DNA of 64,000 bases, taken from NCBI RefSeq assembly GCF_022288725.1, contig NZ_JAKNTA010000002.1, positions 62,924 through 126,923 of the forward strand. Direction: 5' to 3'. The DNA is from Kitasatospora sp. A2-31 (lineage in GTDB: Bacteria; Actinomycetota; Actinomycetes; Streptomycetales; Streptomycetaceae). Made by a program: the position numbers and the translations under genes. The notes under the pieces are model-generated. The model was given only the letters and a program-made list of their open reading frames with translations, was not told where the DNA came from and did not search any database. This document shows positions 63,557-64,000 of the stretch, piece after piece; the stretch's first letter is position 1, and each line of letters starts with the position of its first letter.

Positions 63557-64000
63557 ATGGCGGAAGCGGTGTACGGGCGGCCGGAGCAGTCCGGGGGGCC
63601 TTCAGGGCGGGGGAGCGCGGCACGGGAGGCGCGGAGGCGCGGAGCGGCCGTCCGCGCGGTGGCCGTGGTCCTCGCGGGCGCGGGGCTGGTCGGCGCGTTG
63701 ACCCCGGTCGCCGCGGCGACCGGGGCGCGCGGTGCCCGGCCGGCCGTGGACGGCGCAGCGGTGGCGGTCGCCGGGCCGGAGCCGGTGGCCGAGGCCGCCG
63801 GGCGGGCCGACCGGGCGGCCCTGGACGCCGCCGTGCGCGCCATGGTGAGCCCCGGCGGCTCCACCGCCGCCCTGGGCCTGGTCGTCGAGCGCGGCCGCCC
63901 GGTCTGGAAGGGCGCGGCCGGTACGGCGGACCTCGCCACCGGCACCCCGGCCTCCCCCGACGGGCAGTTCCGGATCGGCAGCGTGACCAAGACCTTCGTG
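63557..64000 (+). CDS. Secreted serine hydrolase (beta-lactamase/DD-peptidase fold), 3' end beyond window
   Basis: The first 148 codons are visible; ATG with GGGAGGG seven bases upstream. After an Arg-rich start, a signal or anchor helix (about 32-54, AVRAVAVVLAGAGLVGALTPVA) is followed by ALDAAVRAMVSPGGSTAALGLVVERG and FRIGSVTKTFV. SVTK is the SxxK active site of class C beta-lactamase-like DD-carboxypeptidases and esterases. The reading frame is open at the window end, so length and remaining motifs cannot be judged. Confidence 0.9.
   Translation, partial: MAEAVYGRPEQSGGPSGRGSAAREARRRGAAVRAVAVVLAGAGLVGALTPVAAATGARGARPAVDGAAVAVAGPEPVAEAAGRADRAALDAAVRAMVSPGGSTAALGLVVERGRPVWKGAAGTADLATGTPASPDGQFRIGSVTKTFV

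Overview
The window is very GC-rich (about 73-75% by eye), with strong third-position G/C bias, frequent GTG starts, purine-rich Shine-Dalgarno (SD) sites and long antisense open frames. Several families point to a sporulating, filamentous actinobacterium of the Streptomycetaceae (Streptomyces or Kitasatospora type): an SsgA-like sporulation protein, a mycothiol-type maleylpyruvate isomerase family enzyme, an ALF-repeat protein with an LAxTG sortase signal, a SigF/SigB-type sigma factor with STAS and ATPase partners, and STPKs. I see no rRNA, tRNA, CRISPR array, IS element or prophage. It reads as ordinary chromosome.

Layout. 0-3.4 kb: an Mrr-like nuclease fused to a TerD domain, and an MDR oxidoreductase. 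3.5-6.8 kb: a sulfane-sulfur detoxification operon (MBL/rhodanese, TauE exporter, YgaP-like rhodanese) behind two CsoR/CstR-like operators, with a small coupled ORF before the exporter. 7-10.3 kb: a surface ALF-repeat protein, a DUF2797 protein and a coupled pair of tiny zinc-ribbon proteins. 10.5-15 kb: a three-subunit succinate dehydrogenase (sdhCAB) divergent from a LysR regulator. 15.2-22.2 kb: a duplicated two-gene module, each copy a membrane Ser/Thr kinase plus a single-pass partner carrying Thr-Val-Arg-Leu motifs; a glutathione peroxidase lies between the copies. 22.3-28 kb: glyoxylate carboligase, a SulP transporter preceded by a small coupled ORF, an alpha/beta hydrolase and a thiamine-binding-type protein. 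28.4-35.4 kb: AraC regulator, secreted I36-type inhibitor, maleylpyruvate isomerase family enzyme, large AAA-LuxR regulator, anti-sigma-type ATPase and secreted SGNH hydrolase. 35.6-42.6 kb: PTS EIIBC, a secreted metallophosphoesterase / MFS / beta-propeller operon, a methyltransferase and a DoxX protein. 42.8-45.6 kb: TetR, SDR and MscS. 45.7-49 kb: sporulation/stress cluster (SsgA-like, SRPBCC, sigma factor, STAS, ATPase). 49-54.3 kb: NIPSNAP, WYL regulator, XRE/methionine aminopeptidase pair, DUF2254 and an acid phosphatase. 54.4-64 kb: an SPFH/NAD-kinase-like operon with twin inverted operators, beta-propeller, class A PBP, GDPD, RBBP9-like hydrolase, DJ-1/PfpI and the start of a serine hydrolase cut by the window edge.

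The best candidate for an undescribed system is the duplicated kinase/partner module at 15.2-22.2 kb. In copy 1 the partner's cytoplasmic tail holds seven TVRL/TVRQ units spaced exactly 13 residues apart, a pattern that fits the general preference of actinobacterial STPKs (acidic residue before Thr, hydrophobic at +3). Kinase and partner both end in extracellular beta-rich domains. Secondary candidates are the small coupled ORFs in front of the two sulfur/anion transporters, and the SPFH/NADK-like operon whose two inverted 22-nt elements cover the -10 and the -35. Functions are assigned from family features only; no database search was possible.
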